Positions 1 to 8,534 of a DNA stretch of 64,000 bases are shown here, one piece after another. Source of the stretch: Streptomyces sp. TSRI0281. Its GTDB lineage: Bacteria > Actinomycetota > Actinomycetes > Streptomycetales > Streptomycetaceae. The stretch lies in NCBI RefSeq assembly GCF_001905125.1, contig NZ_LWLE01000016.1:56539-120538 (forward strand), given 5' to 3'. Position numbers and translations under genes: made by a program. The notes below the pieces were generated by a model. The model did not search any database. It saw nothing but the letters and a program-made list of their open reading frames with translations, and was not told the origin of the DNA. The first letter of the stretch is position 1. Every line of letters starts with the position of its first letter.

Positions 1-468
1 GAAAACCCGTGCCGGAATGTTCAGCGCCCCGGCCAGCGGGTTCAGGACCGTGCGCACCACCGGGACGAAGCGGGCCAACACGATCGCCTTGGCATGCCCG
101 TACCGCTCCAGCAGCTCCTCGGCGCGCCCGGCACCTTCGCGCAGGCGCTTGGACCTGCTCCGGGACAGGACCGCTCCGCCGGCCCGGCGCCCGATCAGGT
201 ATCCGACCTGGGCGCCTGCCAGCGCGCCGGCCGCCGAAGCCGCAAGGACCCAGGGAAGGGACAGGGCCGCAGTCTTGTCAGCGGTGCCCGCGCACAGCAG
301 GCCCGCGGTGAAGAGGAGGGAGTCGCCGGGCAGGAAGAAGCCGATCAGCAGCCCCGTCTCGGCGAACATCGCCACCGCGATACCCAGGACACCGAACGTC
401 GCCAGCAGTGACTGGGCATCGAGCAGGTTGACCGCGAGTGGAGCTGCGGCGAGGACGGATACGGCCAT
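1..468 (-). CDS. DedA family membrane protein (3' end outside window)
   Basis: This reads for 156 codons from ATG at 468 to the window edge without a stop, so the C-terminus is missing. The N-terminus carries hydrophobic stretches and the motif FFLPGDSLL (about residues 42-50), and further on RFVPVVRT and AGALNIP, which are hallmarks of the DedA/SNARE-associated (VTT) family of inner-membrane proteins, thought to be lipid scramblases or transporters. GAGAGG lies upstream of the start. It is transcribed away from the BlaI gene, with the repressor's dyads in between, so it could share that control. The family is well supported; the substrate is unknown. Confidence 0.85.
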   Translation of the reverse strand, partial: MAVSVLAAAPLAVNLLDAQSLLATFGVLGIAVAMFAETGLLIGFFLPGDSLLFTAGLLCAGTADKTAALSLPWVLAASAAGALAGAQVGYLIGRRAGGAVLSRSRSKRLREGAGRAEELLERYGHAKAIVLARFVPVVRTVLNPLAGALNIPARVF

Positions 469-528
469 GATGGGGGTGGCCTCTCACTGGATGCGGGGAG
501 GGGGCAGCCGGATGCAACGACCTGTCGA

Positions 529-563
529 CTACAATCATGTAGACGGTCTACTGAACTGTAGAC
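529..563. promoter_or_regulatory. BlaI-type operator: two dyads
   Basis: Two adjacent inverted repeats built on TACA/TGTA: CTACA-4-TGTAG at 529-542 and GTCTAC-6-GTAGAC at 546-563, the latter perfect over six bases per arm. BlaI/MecI/CopY repressors bind dyads with the TACA-n-TGTA core. The position, 24 bases before the repressor start at 587 and between divergent genes, fits autoregulation. Confidence 0.75.
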
Positions 564-586
564 GATCGGGAGCTGAGGGGAACGTA

Positions 587-961
587 ATGGCCGAGGGCGG
601 TGCCGAGCGCAGAGGAGCGGGAGAGCTGGAGGCGGGCGTACTCGCGGTGCTGTGGGCCGCGGACGGCCCCCGGACCGCCGGGCAGGTGCAGCGCGGTCTG
701 ACGGTGGAGCTGGCCCGCACGACGGTGACGACGATCCTGTCCCGCCTCTTCGAGAAGGGGACGGTCGGCCGGGAACGCTCCGGCCGCGGATTCGCGTACT
801 TCCCCGTCCAGGATGCCCACGGCCTGACCGCCCGGCGCATGCACCACGAACTCGACAAGGACACCGACCGCCAGACCGTGCTGGCCCGGTTCGTCTCCGA
901 CCTGGAACCCGAGGACGAACGCATACTGCGCGACCTCCTGGAGGACGGTGGCGGGCGGTGA
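587..961 (+). CDS. BlaI/MecI/CopY family transcriptional repressor
   Basis: A 124-aa winged-helix protein with the family signature: an N-terminal LEAGVLAVLWAADGP helix, the recognition region TTVTTILSRLFEKGTVGRE, and a C-terminal dimerisation half ending in ERILRDLLED. The length is typical. The ATG at 587 follows GGGGAACGTA. Its stop overlaps the GTG of the M56 peptidase (958), the usual coupled arrangement in Streptomyces. In this family the paired membrane metallopeptidase relieves repression. The operator dyads lie just upstream. Confidence 0.92.
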   Translation: MAEGGAERRGAGELEAGVLAVLWAADGPRTAGQVQRGLTVELARTTVTTILSRLFEKGTVGRERSGRGFAYFPVQDAHGLTARRMHHELDKDTDRQTVLARFVSDLEPEDERILRDLLEDGGGR

Positions 962-1889
962 TCGGCGCGCTGCTCGTGCCGCTGCTGATGCCGTTCGCAG
1001 CGCCGGCGCTCACGCGCTGGGCCGGTCCGCGCCTTCGGCCGACGGCCGCACTGTGGACGCTGACCGCGACCGCGTGCGCGCTGGCGGGCGGCTGGCTCGC
1101 CGCGCTCGGCGGCCTGCTCCTCGCCGGCGCGCTCAGCGTGTCGGCCCTGGCCCCCCTCGGCCACCTGATCCACCCCCTGGACATCGCGCCAGCCGTGGTC
1201 ACGTATCCAGCGGCCGCACTCGCCGTCGGCGCGCTCGCCCTGTGCGCCTGCGCCGTGACCCGGTCGGCACTGCGTCAGTTCCGCCAGTACCGCACCGCGC
1301 ACGCGCAGCTGCGAAACGCGTCCACCGCGGGAGACCTCAACGTCCTGGACCGGCCCGACGCCGATGCCTACGCGCTGCCCGGGAACCCGGGGCGCATCGT
1401 GGTGACCTCCGGCATGCTGCGCGCCTTGGACGGACCCGAGCGCGAGGTTCTGTTCGCCCACGAACGGGCCCACCTCGCCGACCGCCACCACTACTTTCTC
1501 GCCGCAGCCGATCTCGCCAGCCGCTGCCATCCCGCCACGAACGCACTGCGCGACGCCATCGGCCTTGCGTCGAACGCGTCGCCGACGAAGCCGCCGCTAC
1601 CGAGGTCGGCGACCGCACCCTGACGGCCCGCGCCATCGGCCGCGCAGCCCTCGCCGGAACTACCGGCAGGGCCGGCCGCCCCTCCTTCACCGCGGGAGCC
1701 TCGGGCGGCCCCGTACCTCAGCGCGTAAAAGCCCTGCTCCGGCCAGCGGCCACCCGTCACTGGCCGGCCGTCACGGCGGCTTGCCTGCTGCTCGTCTGCT
1801 CGGCCGCGACGGTCACGGGAGCCGCCACCGGGCTCATGGGCCTGCATCACCACGTGGAGATCGCCCAGGGCGAGGCTCTGAACGACTGA
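958..1889 (+). pseudogene. M56 (BlaR1-like) membrane metallopeptidase, frameshifted
   Basis: Starts with GTG overlapping the BlaI stop. The first part has several hydrophobic helices and the zinc-site motif HERAH at 1459-1473. Near 1569 the frame changes: frame one ends in unrelated sequence at 1623, while the ERVADEAAATE segment expected directly after DAIGLA continues in another frame to 1889 and ends with a last transmembrane helix. One missing base (GCG|TCG where GCGGTC is expected) explains it. It is either a real inactivating deletion or a sequencing error; the rest of the gene looks intact. Confidence 0.85.
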
Positions 1890-1996
1890 CCGGGCGTCGG
1901 TCTCGTTTCGGTTGGGTACGGCGAGGCCGGAGGGCGATCAGCCCCGCTGGTGTCCCCCGGGAACCACCGGTGGCGAAAGAGCTGTGCCGTGCCCGC

Positions 1997-3346
1997 TCAC
2001 AGAACCTGCGGAACCTGCAGACGGTCCCAACTCTCCTGGCCCGGCTGACCGTCGGCGCCGTCACCCGAGAAGCCCAGGTTCAGCTGCCACGCACGATACG
2101 ACGCGACGTCTCCGTCACCCCATACATCCTTGTCGAAGACGTCGGTGTACTGATCACAGCCCACGGCGACCAGACGGTCGTGCATCGCCGCGATGACCGG
2201 GCTCCGGCGCCCCGGGAAGAAGAACTGGTCGCCCGGGAACGGCTGGAAGTGGGCCGGAGTCGGAGCGGGTACGGCTGGATCACCGACCGGTGGGATCGTG
2301 GGCAGGACGTTGGCGAGGACGCCGATGGCCTGCATGCCGGACCAGCCGAGTGTGCCGGAGGTGTCCGCGACGAGGACCGGTCCGAGATTCTCCGTGTCGG
2401 CCGGCGGTCGGACCGGGCTGTCGACGGCGACGTTCCGCACGAGCAGCAAGGCGTAAGGGAGCGCGCATGCCGTTCCCTCTGGAGGCGACGACAGGAGGCC
2501 ACCGGCGGTACGGCCGGGAATGAACCAGTTGGGATCCGACAGCAGGATGTCGTCCCACCACGGTTTTCCGGACGCCAGACGCGTGAGCGACACCAGGGTG
2601 TATTCGTACTCGACGTTCACCTGGGGGGCGGCCTGCTGTGGGCCGATCACCGCCAGGGGGTCACCCTGCTTGACGCTGGAGCCTTCCGAGGCGGTGATCT
2701 CGAGGAGAGTGCCGGATGCGGGGCACGGGATCTCGGTGTCGCCCTCCGCCGAGGACACCTCCAACAGGGGCTCGTCGGCCTCGGCGGATTCGCCGACCGC
2801 TCGGAGCCAATGAGTGACGGTGACCTCCTGATCGCCGTCCCCGAGACCCGGCAAACGCAGGACCGTGTTGTCCGGGTCCAGCGCGTCGGGCCTCGGCCGC
2901 GTCGGAGCGCTGCTGGCGGTCTGCCAGGACGGCGCGGTGGGCAGTGGCCAGTTCGACGGCTCGGAGCCGAGCGGCTCATCCAGGGCGACCTGCTCCAGTA
3001 GCGCTCTGCCCGCCAGGATTCTCTTGGTGAGTTGCTTTCCGGCGAGACTGTCCGCGTCCAGCACCTGTGCGCTGGTCACGATGGTGGAATAGAGCGCGGT
3101 CGCGCTCCTACCACCCGGTGGGACCGTCTTCACGGTCTGTCCGGGGCGTAGGACGAGTGGGGTGTCGAAGGTTGCCAGCCACTGCCCGAGTCTCAGCTGG
3201 TTCACCGTGCCGTGCTGCACGATCTGGTCGTCCACGGGGAGGCCGGGGAAGAACGCCGCTGCCTTGTCGGGCGTGAGGACACCGAACGCCTCGGTGAGGT
3301 CGGCCATCAGTGCTTCTCCGGCCTCCTTGAATCCACGGCCGGTCAT
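1997..3346 (-). CDS. Unknown protein with a lipoyl-like domain lacking the lysine
   Basis: A 449-aa protein, last gene of the leftward operon; its ATG overlaps the stop of the upstream gene (ATGA at 3343-3346). Residues about 175-235 align along their whole length with a biotinyl/lipoyl domain (WLRAVGES..., LLEVSS, EIPCPASG, GSSVKQGDPLAVIG), but the beta-turn that carries DK in real lipoyl domains reads AEG, so there is no lysine to modify. Downstream, GKPWWDDIL and PYALLLVRNVAV resemble segments of the preceding gene. There is no signal peptide. The function is unknown; the domain may serve as a structural or binding module. Confidence 0.8.
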   Translation of the reverse strand: MTGRGFKEAGEALMADLTEAFGVLTPDKAAAFFPGLPVDDQIVQHGTVNQLRLGQWLATFDTPLVLRPGQTVKTVPPGGRSATALYSTIVTSAQVLDADSLAGKQLTKRILAGRALLEQVALDEPLGSEPSNWPLPTAPSWQTASSAPTRPRPDALDPDNTVLRLPGLGDGDQEVTVTHWLRAVGESAEADEPLLEVSSAEGDTEIPCPASGTLLEITASEGSSVKQGDPLAVIGPQQAAPQVNVEYEYTLVSLTRLASGKPWWDDILLSDPNWFIPGRTAGGLLSSPPEGTACALPYALLLVRNVAVDSPVRPPADTENLGPVLVADTSGTLGWSGMQAIGVLANVLPTIPPVGDPAVPAPTPAHFQPFPGDQFFFPGRRSPVIAAMHDRLVAVGCDQYTDVFDKDVWGDGDVASYRAWQLNLGFSGDGADGQPGQESWDRLQVPQVL

Positions 3347-4986
3347 GCCGGGGGCGACGCGGGAATGATCCTCGCGATCCAACCGAGGATCTGTGTTCCG
3401 TGGATGCTCAGCGTTCCACCGCTGGCGCTGGACTGGAAGCTCCAGCTGGAACTGCCGTCGTCATTGCTGAACTGGCTGCCGTCGGTGCTCGAGTCCTGGT
3501 GGTTGTAGGTGACGCCGAGTCCGAACGCCCCTGCGGAGCCGCCGAAGTGGGTCCCGGACGACTCGGCATGACTACTGGCGCTGGCAGCGAAATTGGTCGC
3601 GAAGCTCGAGAAGTGCCCCCAGTCGTCGCAGGTGATCGAGATGTTCCGCGCGACGAGCATCTGCACAGGCAGGCCCGGCATCCAATTCTTGTTGTTGTCG
3701 GTCGTGTTCGTTCCGTCGCTGAGGAAGTTCGTGGGCCGGTCCTTGATGTGCCAGCCGCTGGCGATCCGGAAGATCTCGTCGTAGAGCCACGGCCGGTCGA
3801 TCGATGCGAGGAAGAATTCACCCGAGATACTGGCGCTGCTCGACCGGTCCCAGTCGGTGGAGCCGCCGGAGGATCCTGTGCTGAACCCTTGGGCGGAATT
3901 CTCGCTCGAGTACCCGAAGTCGGCCGTGCCGCTGAACGGTCCGTACACGATGCCGACACCGCCGGTATCCGACTGACTGGACGAGTGGTAGTAGGAACTC
4001 GAGAAGTCGTTGAACTGGCTGCTCGAACCGGAGTCGTAGGTGGAGTCCGACACCGAGATCTGCATCACGCCGAAGTCTTCGTCGTTCGACAGACACCAGG
4101 ACGGCGGGTCGATGCTGGTGTAGGCGAACTGGCCGACCTGGGCGGAGGTTTCACCGAACAGCTCCCAACGCTTGTGGACCGCTTCGACCGCGGATGTGAC
4201 GATGTCCCGGCCCTGCGCGTCAAGGAACGCCTCCGCGTCCGCGTACGACATGTCGCCCGCGGACAGGTCCACCGCGTTACGGTCCGTTTCGGCGTCCTGG
4301 ATCTGCTGGTCGAACACCTTGCCCTGGCTGAGCGGCCATGCCGCGGCCGCAGCGGGGTCTCCCATCGCCGTGACGAACGCCGCGGCCTTGGCGCCGATCA
4401 GATTGATGACGTTGCCACGTGCCTGCCGGTAGTCACGGAATCCCTGCGTCGGCACCCCGGGCCGGACGTAGAGAATACCCATGGCCTTCTTGATCGCATC
4501 GAGCTGGCTCTGAGGCAGCGGCGGGGGCGGATCGGCGAACGTTGCGGGAGCGATCAGGCTCCACGCGTCGGCGATCGTGCCCAGGCCGTAGCTGGCGATC
4601 GGGGTACCGAGCAGCAGATTCTGGTTGGCCAGATGGGCGGTGTTGACCGCGGAGTTGACCGCCTGCGCGGCGTGCGGGTCAGGTGGCGGCAGCGGTTGCG
4701 GCTTGCTCGACGGCTTGGCGTCGGGGGCCGCGGCGGCAGGTTCCGGGGGCTTTGTCACCTCAGGCACCTTGATTTCGCCGCCGGAGGCCATCAATGAGTA
4801 GACGTCGCCGCCTTCGGGAGTCCAGGGATTCTCGTACCTCTTCGGGTCGACGGGCAGTCCGGGTGACTGGTGCAGGAACACCATGTCCTTGTTCGCCTCA
4901 AGAGAGGAGCTGATGGCGGCGCCCATCTGGTCGAGCGCCGACAGAAGCGCCTTCTGGACCGCTCCCAGGCCTTCGATCGTTGACAT
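3343..4986 (-). CDS. Unknown 547-aa protein, Ser-rich central region
   Basis: Middle gene of the leftward operon. I chose ATG 4986 (AAGGG about ten bases upstream) over in-frame ATGs at 5004 and 4995, which lack a ribosome site. The first 100 residues end in a Pro/Ala/Lys linker. A helical region (about 170-290) is followed by a Ser/Gly/Tyr-rich stretch (about 310-410) with alternating polar and small residues, and then a C-terminal part with RPWLYDEIF and PVQMLVARNISIT. The latter two match GKPWWDDIL and YALLLVRNVAV in the downstream gene, so the two proteins probably share a domain. I recognise no family with certainty. Confidence 0.8.
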   Translation of the reverse strand: MSTIEGLGAVQKALLSALDQMGAAISSSLEANKDMVFLHQSPGLPVDPKRYENPWTPEGGDVYSLMASGGEIKVPEVTKPPEPAAAAPDAKPSSKPQPLPPPDPHAAQAVNSAVNTAHLANQNLLLGTPIASYGLGTIADAWSLIAPATFADPPPPLPQSQLDAIKKAMGILYVRPGVPTQGFRDYRQARGNVINLIGAKAAAFVTAMGDPAAAAAWPLSQGKVFDQQIQDAETDRNAVDLSAGDMSYADAEAFLDAQGRDIVTSAVEAVHKRWELFGETSAQVGQFAYTSIDPPSWCLSNDEDFGVMQISVSDSTYDSGSSSQFNDFSSSYYHSSSQSDTGGVGIVYGPFSGTADFGYSSENSAQGFSTGSSGGSTDWDRSSSASISGEFFLASIDRPWLYDEIFRIASGWHIKDRPTNFLSDGTNTTDNNKNWMPGLPVQMLVARNISITCDDWGHFSSFATNFAASASSHAESSGTHFGGSAGAFGLGVTYNHQDSSTDGSQFSNDDGSSSWSFQSSASGGTLSIHGTQILGWIARIIPASPPA

Positions 4987-5091
4987 GTGATCCATTCCCT
5001 TCATCGCGAAAAAGAGTCATCAGGATTCGGGCTCTACGCCTTCCACAGGGTCGTTGACGACCGGATTGTGTCTCCGGCGGAAGCCTGCGGC

Positions 5092-5550
5092 TCAGGCATC
5101 CACAAGGAAGTCGCGGTAGCAGGCGTAGACGCTCGCGTCGTCGGTGCGAGCGTTCAGGATCAGGTTCCACAGGCCGACGTGCACCTCGCCCGCGGCGGCT
5201 TGGTGCACTACGCCGTTGAGGAAGTCGATGTGGCGGCGGATGACTTCGTCGAAGGTCAACGCCGCGTTGCGGAAGTTGTCGTCATCCAACTCCTCCGCGA
5301 AGCCCGAGCCTTCGAGCTCCGGGCGCACGTGTCCTGCCACCATGGCCACGAAATCGTCGAACGAGACACCCTCGGGAAGCCCACCCGCTGTCTGTTGAAC
5401 GTTGAAAAAATCATGACTGATGTAGTCATCGCGGTTTGATTCGTCGAGTACATGGTTGAAGATCTGACGGCTACGCTCCGCCGCACCACCGTCACCGTCT
5501 ACGCCGTCGAGCACACTGAGTGCGCGTTGCGCTCTGTCTTGCCATGACAT
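5092..5550 (-). CDS. Unknown acidic 152-aa protein
   Basis: First gene of the leftward operon, 105 bases ahead of the next. The start at 5550 (MSWQDRAQRAL) has GAGGTGG at good spacing; an upstream in-frame ATG at 5637 has none. The protein is rich in Asp/Glu and appears mostly alpha-helical, with no signal peptide or membrane segment. Repeated D/E clusters (LDDDNFRNA, DESNRDDYI) suggest an all-helical fold. No family is recognised. Its place at the head of the operon opposite the pore-forming protein makes a regulatory or chaperone-like role possible, but this is only inference. Confidence 0.75.
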   Translation of the reverse strand: MSWQDRAQRALSVLDGVDGDGGAAERSRQIFNHVLDESNRDDYISHDFFNVQQTAGGLPEGVSFDDFVAMVAGHVRPELEGSGFAEELDDDNFRNAALTFDEVIRRHIDFLNGVVHQAAAGEVHVGLWNLILNARTDDASVYACYRDFLVDA

Positions 5551-6297
5551 GATTCCACCTCGGGATGATTGCTCGTCAGCTTCATTCGAACCCGGATTGA
5601 TCTCAGGATCGAAATGCGAGAATGAACGCTTTGCCATCCTCGAAAGGTGAGAGTGAGACCCATTGCGGGGTAGCCGTAGGCCTGTCCATGCAAGAGGGTC
5701 CTCGTCGCGCGCATCGCGCGCTTCCGTATCTCCGGAAAGCGTGATTGTTCTTGCTTCCGGCGGCCCGATCGACTTCCGACGGCCCCATCGCTTCAGCGAT
5801 GACCCGTCCCGTCCATGAGTGGCATCCGGGCTACGCGTTCATTATCGGGTGCGAAGGGACCGTGTGCCACCGGAGGGAGGCAGCCACCGCGTCCTGAATC
5901 GTCGTCACCAACCGGATCTCCCCGGGGCGGGCGTCGGCTAAGGGTGCGGTTGCCGTCGCGGACGCGTCCAGGTGCTCGCGGGTGTTAGCCGGCGGCTGTC
6001 CCGCTGACGCGACGGCTGTGCCGCTGACGCACGGGACGCTCCACGACGGGTCAACGGTTATCCGGTGCCACAGGGAACAGCGCTTGAGGTGCAGCACGCG
6101 CCATCACGGCACACAATGGAAAACGGGGTGGGTGAAATACCGGGCGTTTGATGGAGTGTTGCCCACCGCTCGGTTGCTACCGCTCGGTTACTCACCGGTC
6201 GCCATCACCTGACAGGCCCCGCGGAGAATTCTTCCTCGAAGAATCCTGGCACAGCGCCACTGAGCGCGGACGGGGGGAATACGGAGAGGGAGGAATC
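5551..6297. other. Divergent intergenic region of the MACPF locus
   Basis: About 750 bases between the two operons with no convincing gene. It holds a perfect 7-base dyad with 2-base spacer, CATCGCT/AGCGATG, at 5786-5801, a GCGCGCATCGCGCGC near 5710-5724, and a direct repeat of CCGCTGACGC near 6000-6030. These are plausible binding sites for a shared regulator. A weak 88-codon reverse frame at 5831-6097 has no ribosome site and was not called. Confidence 0.5.
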
Positions 6298-7707
6298 GTG
6301 GTTCTCAAGCAAGAAGAGGTCCCGATGCGCAACGGGTTCGACATCGGTATCGGGGTCTCGATGGCCAGCGGCAGCCCGATGGCCCTGGGCGCGGTGGGCG
6401 AAGTCACTCCGCCGCAGCTCGGAACGGGTGAGACCGGCTCGTTCGTCTTCCGGCGCATCGAGACGACGGACGAACTCGAAACAGAGCTCGGAGTAGGAGC
6501 GGATGTCTCGGCCGGCATCGGCCTGTTCAGCGGATCCGCGTCGCTCGACTTTTCCAAGCGGTGCAAGGTTCAGGCGAGTTCCCTCACCGTACTGGTGTCG
6601 AACGTGCAGAAGTTTGCGTTTCAACAGATGGACTCACCGAGCCTGTCAGAACCAGCGGCGAAGCTGGTGAGCAACGGAAAGCCGCTTGCAGAGCAGTTCG
6701 GCGAATACTTCGTGCGCGGCATCAGCACGGGTGGGCGTTTCTTCGGTGTCGTGCGGATCGACACGAAGAGCGTGCAATCGAAGACGACGCTCAATACCTC
6801 ATTGGAGGGGTCCTACGGGTTGCAGATGTCGGCCGAGGTCAAGGTCAGTGTCTCGGAAGCGATGAAGAACGCCGAGGCACAGGCCGAGGCATTCGTTCTC
6901 CACGATGGTGGCCGGATCACCACCGAACCACGGAGTGGAAATCCGGTCGACATGGTGAACGAGCTGTACCAGGCGATGGACGAGTGGGAGGCGAGCGTGC
7001 GCGGGGAACCGATCGCGTACACGGTGACGCTCGCGCCCTATGCCATCGCCCTGGGACCGACTCCACCGAACGCAGCCGATATCGAGAAGCAGCGACGGGT
7101 ACTCATCCGCTGTGCGAAGCTGCGATCGCGGGCCATCGACATGCTCAACCTCGTGGAGTACGCACTCGACTTCCGGCATGTCGGCGAGTTCGAGTTCGCG
7201 CCGGACGGGCCCGATCTGCCGGCCCTGCAATCCGCACTGGCAAGTGATCTCGATGTCATCGAGGAAGCCGCGTCCTTCGCCATCGAGAACCTGAAGGAGG
7301 CACGGGACCCCGAGATCTTCATGCGGGACATCCAGGGGAAGCCGGACTTCCGGCTCACCACCTTTCCGGCGAACATGCCCAGACAAAAGGCCGTCACCAC
7401 ATCGCCGCCACCACCGAACGCGATGCCCAACCTTGTGGGTCAGCCATCGGATCCGGTTATCAGCCTCCTCTCGTGTATCAACCTGGAGGGTGTTGACCAC
7501 TGCCTGGCATTCGTCGGTTCCAGATTGGAAGCGCTGACCATCAACCCCAGAGCTTTGGGAGATTTCTTCTTCCTGGTTCTCCGCAGTGGCGTCCAGCTCG
7601 ATGTCCGGGGTGATGCCAGTCGATCGGGTTCCACCGTCACAGCGCAATTTCCGCCTCCTGGAGTTCCGGTGGAACCTCAGGCGGTCATGACGATCGAGCT
7701 GTCCTAG
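6298..7707 (+). CDS. MACPF-type pore-forming protein
   Basis: A 469-aa protein starting at GTG 6298 (GGAGAGGGAGG upstream); ATG 6325 is a possible alternative. Residues 134-146, FGEYFVRGISTGG, fit the membrane-attack-complex/perforin signature (G-x-x-[FY]-x6-GG), followed by a beta-rich segment and a helical cluster (VSEAMKNAEAQAEAF) that could be a membrane-inserting hairpin. The C-terminal part from about residue 375 has a MPNLVG opening and a GSTVTAQFPPPG...MTIELS ending like a PASTA repeat. There is no signal peptide. MACPF proteins oligomerise into large pores; the target here is unknown. It heads the rightward operon. Confidence 0.75.
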   Translation: MVLKQEEVPMRNGFDIGIGVSMASGSPMALGAVGEVTPPQLGTGETGSFVFRRIETTDELETELGVGADVSAGIGLFSGSASLDFSKRCKVQASSLTVLVSNVQKFAFQQMDSPSLSEPAAKLVSNGKPLAEQFGEYFVRGISTGGRFFGVVRIDTKSVQSKTTLNTSLEGSYGLQMSAEVKVSVSEAMKNAEAQAEAFVLHDGGRITTEPRSGNPVDMVNELYQAMDEWEASVRGEPIAYTVTLAPYAIALGPTPPNAADIEKQRRVLIRCAKLRSRAIDMLNLVEYALDFRHVGEFEFAPDGPDLPALQSALASDLDVIEEAASFAIENLKEARDPEIFMRDIQGKPDFRLTTFPANMPRQKAVTTSPPPPNAMPNLVGQPSDPVISLLSCINLEGVDHCLAFVGSRLEALTINPRALGDFFFLVLRSGVQLDVRGDASRSGSTVTAQFPPPGVPVEPQAVMTIELS

Positions 7708-7800
7708 AGCGTGTCCCGTGGAGGCTCGCCATCGAGCCGAGCGCGGAACCGGACGACGCCCAACGGGGCGCCGGAAGAATCGAGGAGGAGGGCCGAGACG

Positions 7801-8424
7801 ATGTCTGCAGAGTTCGACAAGATCGCGATATGGATGGAATTCTTCATCCCCACGCCGACCATCGAGGCATTGGGCGAATGCTTTCACGGCGACGGCCGGG
7901 ACTTCAGTCCGGACCCCAATGAGCAGCGGTTCCGCGCACGGTCCGACATCGTCGTGACTGGGTTCCTCGCGGAGCAGCCGGGGGAGACGGACTTTCACCA
8001 GTGCGGCGAATCCCAGAAACTGGACTGCGCGACGGGCGAGGTACTGGCCACAGAGACGGCCAGCACCGATGCGATGTCGTTCCACCACTTCAGTGTCGGA
8101 AACACCTTTCCCGACCCCGAGGGCGGAGTGATCGACAACCCGAACGAGTTCTGTGTCAATTTCCTCTACGACGGAGCTGCCATCAACCCCCTGGCACCGC
8201 CCGGATCCCCCGCCGCAGACCTGACCGCCTTCTTCACGATTGATCCGGTCGGTCGTACGGTGTCCGTCCGGGGAGCGACCAACGCCTACCCCGACTACGA
8301 GGCTTACGCCAGTGTCGATGACGGCGAGCCCGTGGTCCTGTTTCAGCAGAAGCACTCGCTCGGCCCCGTCGAAGGCCTGCCCGGTCCTGCCGATCAGCCC
8401 TTCAGCGCGACCGTTTCCGTATAG
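7801..8424 (+). CDS. Unknown 207-aa protein, DUF3238-like
   Basis: ATG 7801 follows GAGGAGGGCC at good spacing. The N-terminal WMEFFIPTP... and the FHGDGRDFS segment with a following RFRARSDIVV strand resemble DUF3238 proteins of Gram-positive bacteria. The rest is beta-rich with many Asp and Phe, with no signal peptide or membrane helix. It lies 93 bases after the MACPF gene and 110 bases before the next gene, in the same direction, so it is probably co-transcribed. Its function is unknown. The family link rests on a short motif and is tentative. Confidence 0.75.
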   Translation: MSAEFDKIAIWMEFFIPTPTIEALGECFHGDGRDFSPDPNEQRFRARSDIVVTGFLAEQPGETDFHQCGESQKLDCATGEVLATETASTDAMSFHHFSVGNTFPDPEGGVIDNPNEFCVNFLYDGAAINPLAPPGSPAADLTAFFTIDPVGRTVSVRGATNAYPDYEAYASVDDGEPVVLFQQKHSLGPVEGLPGPADQPFSATVSV

Positions 8425-8534
8425 GCGGCGGCCGAAGCATCGAAAGCGTCGCTACAGGCGCCTGTGCAGGCGTCCGTACAGCTGTCCGTACGGGCGTCCG
8501 CGGAGGCGGGGTTCCCGCTTGGAGGTGGATCCCT

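Noticed and set aside
5831..6097. 88-codon reverse frame in the MACPF divergent region
   Set aside because: No ribosome site, no family, and composition like the surrounding non-coding DNA.
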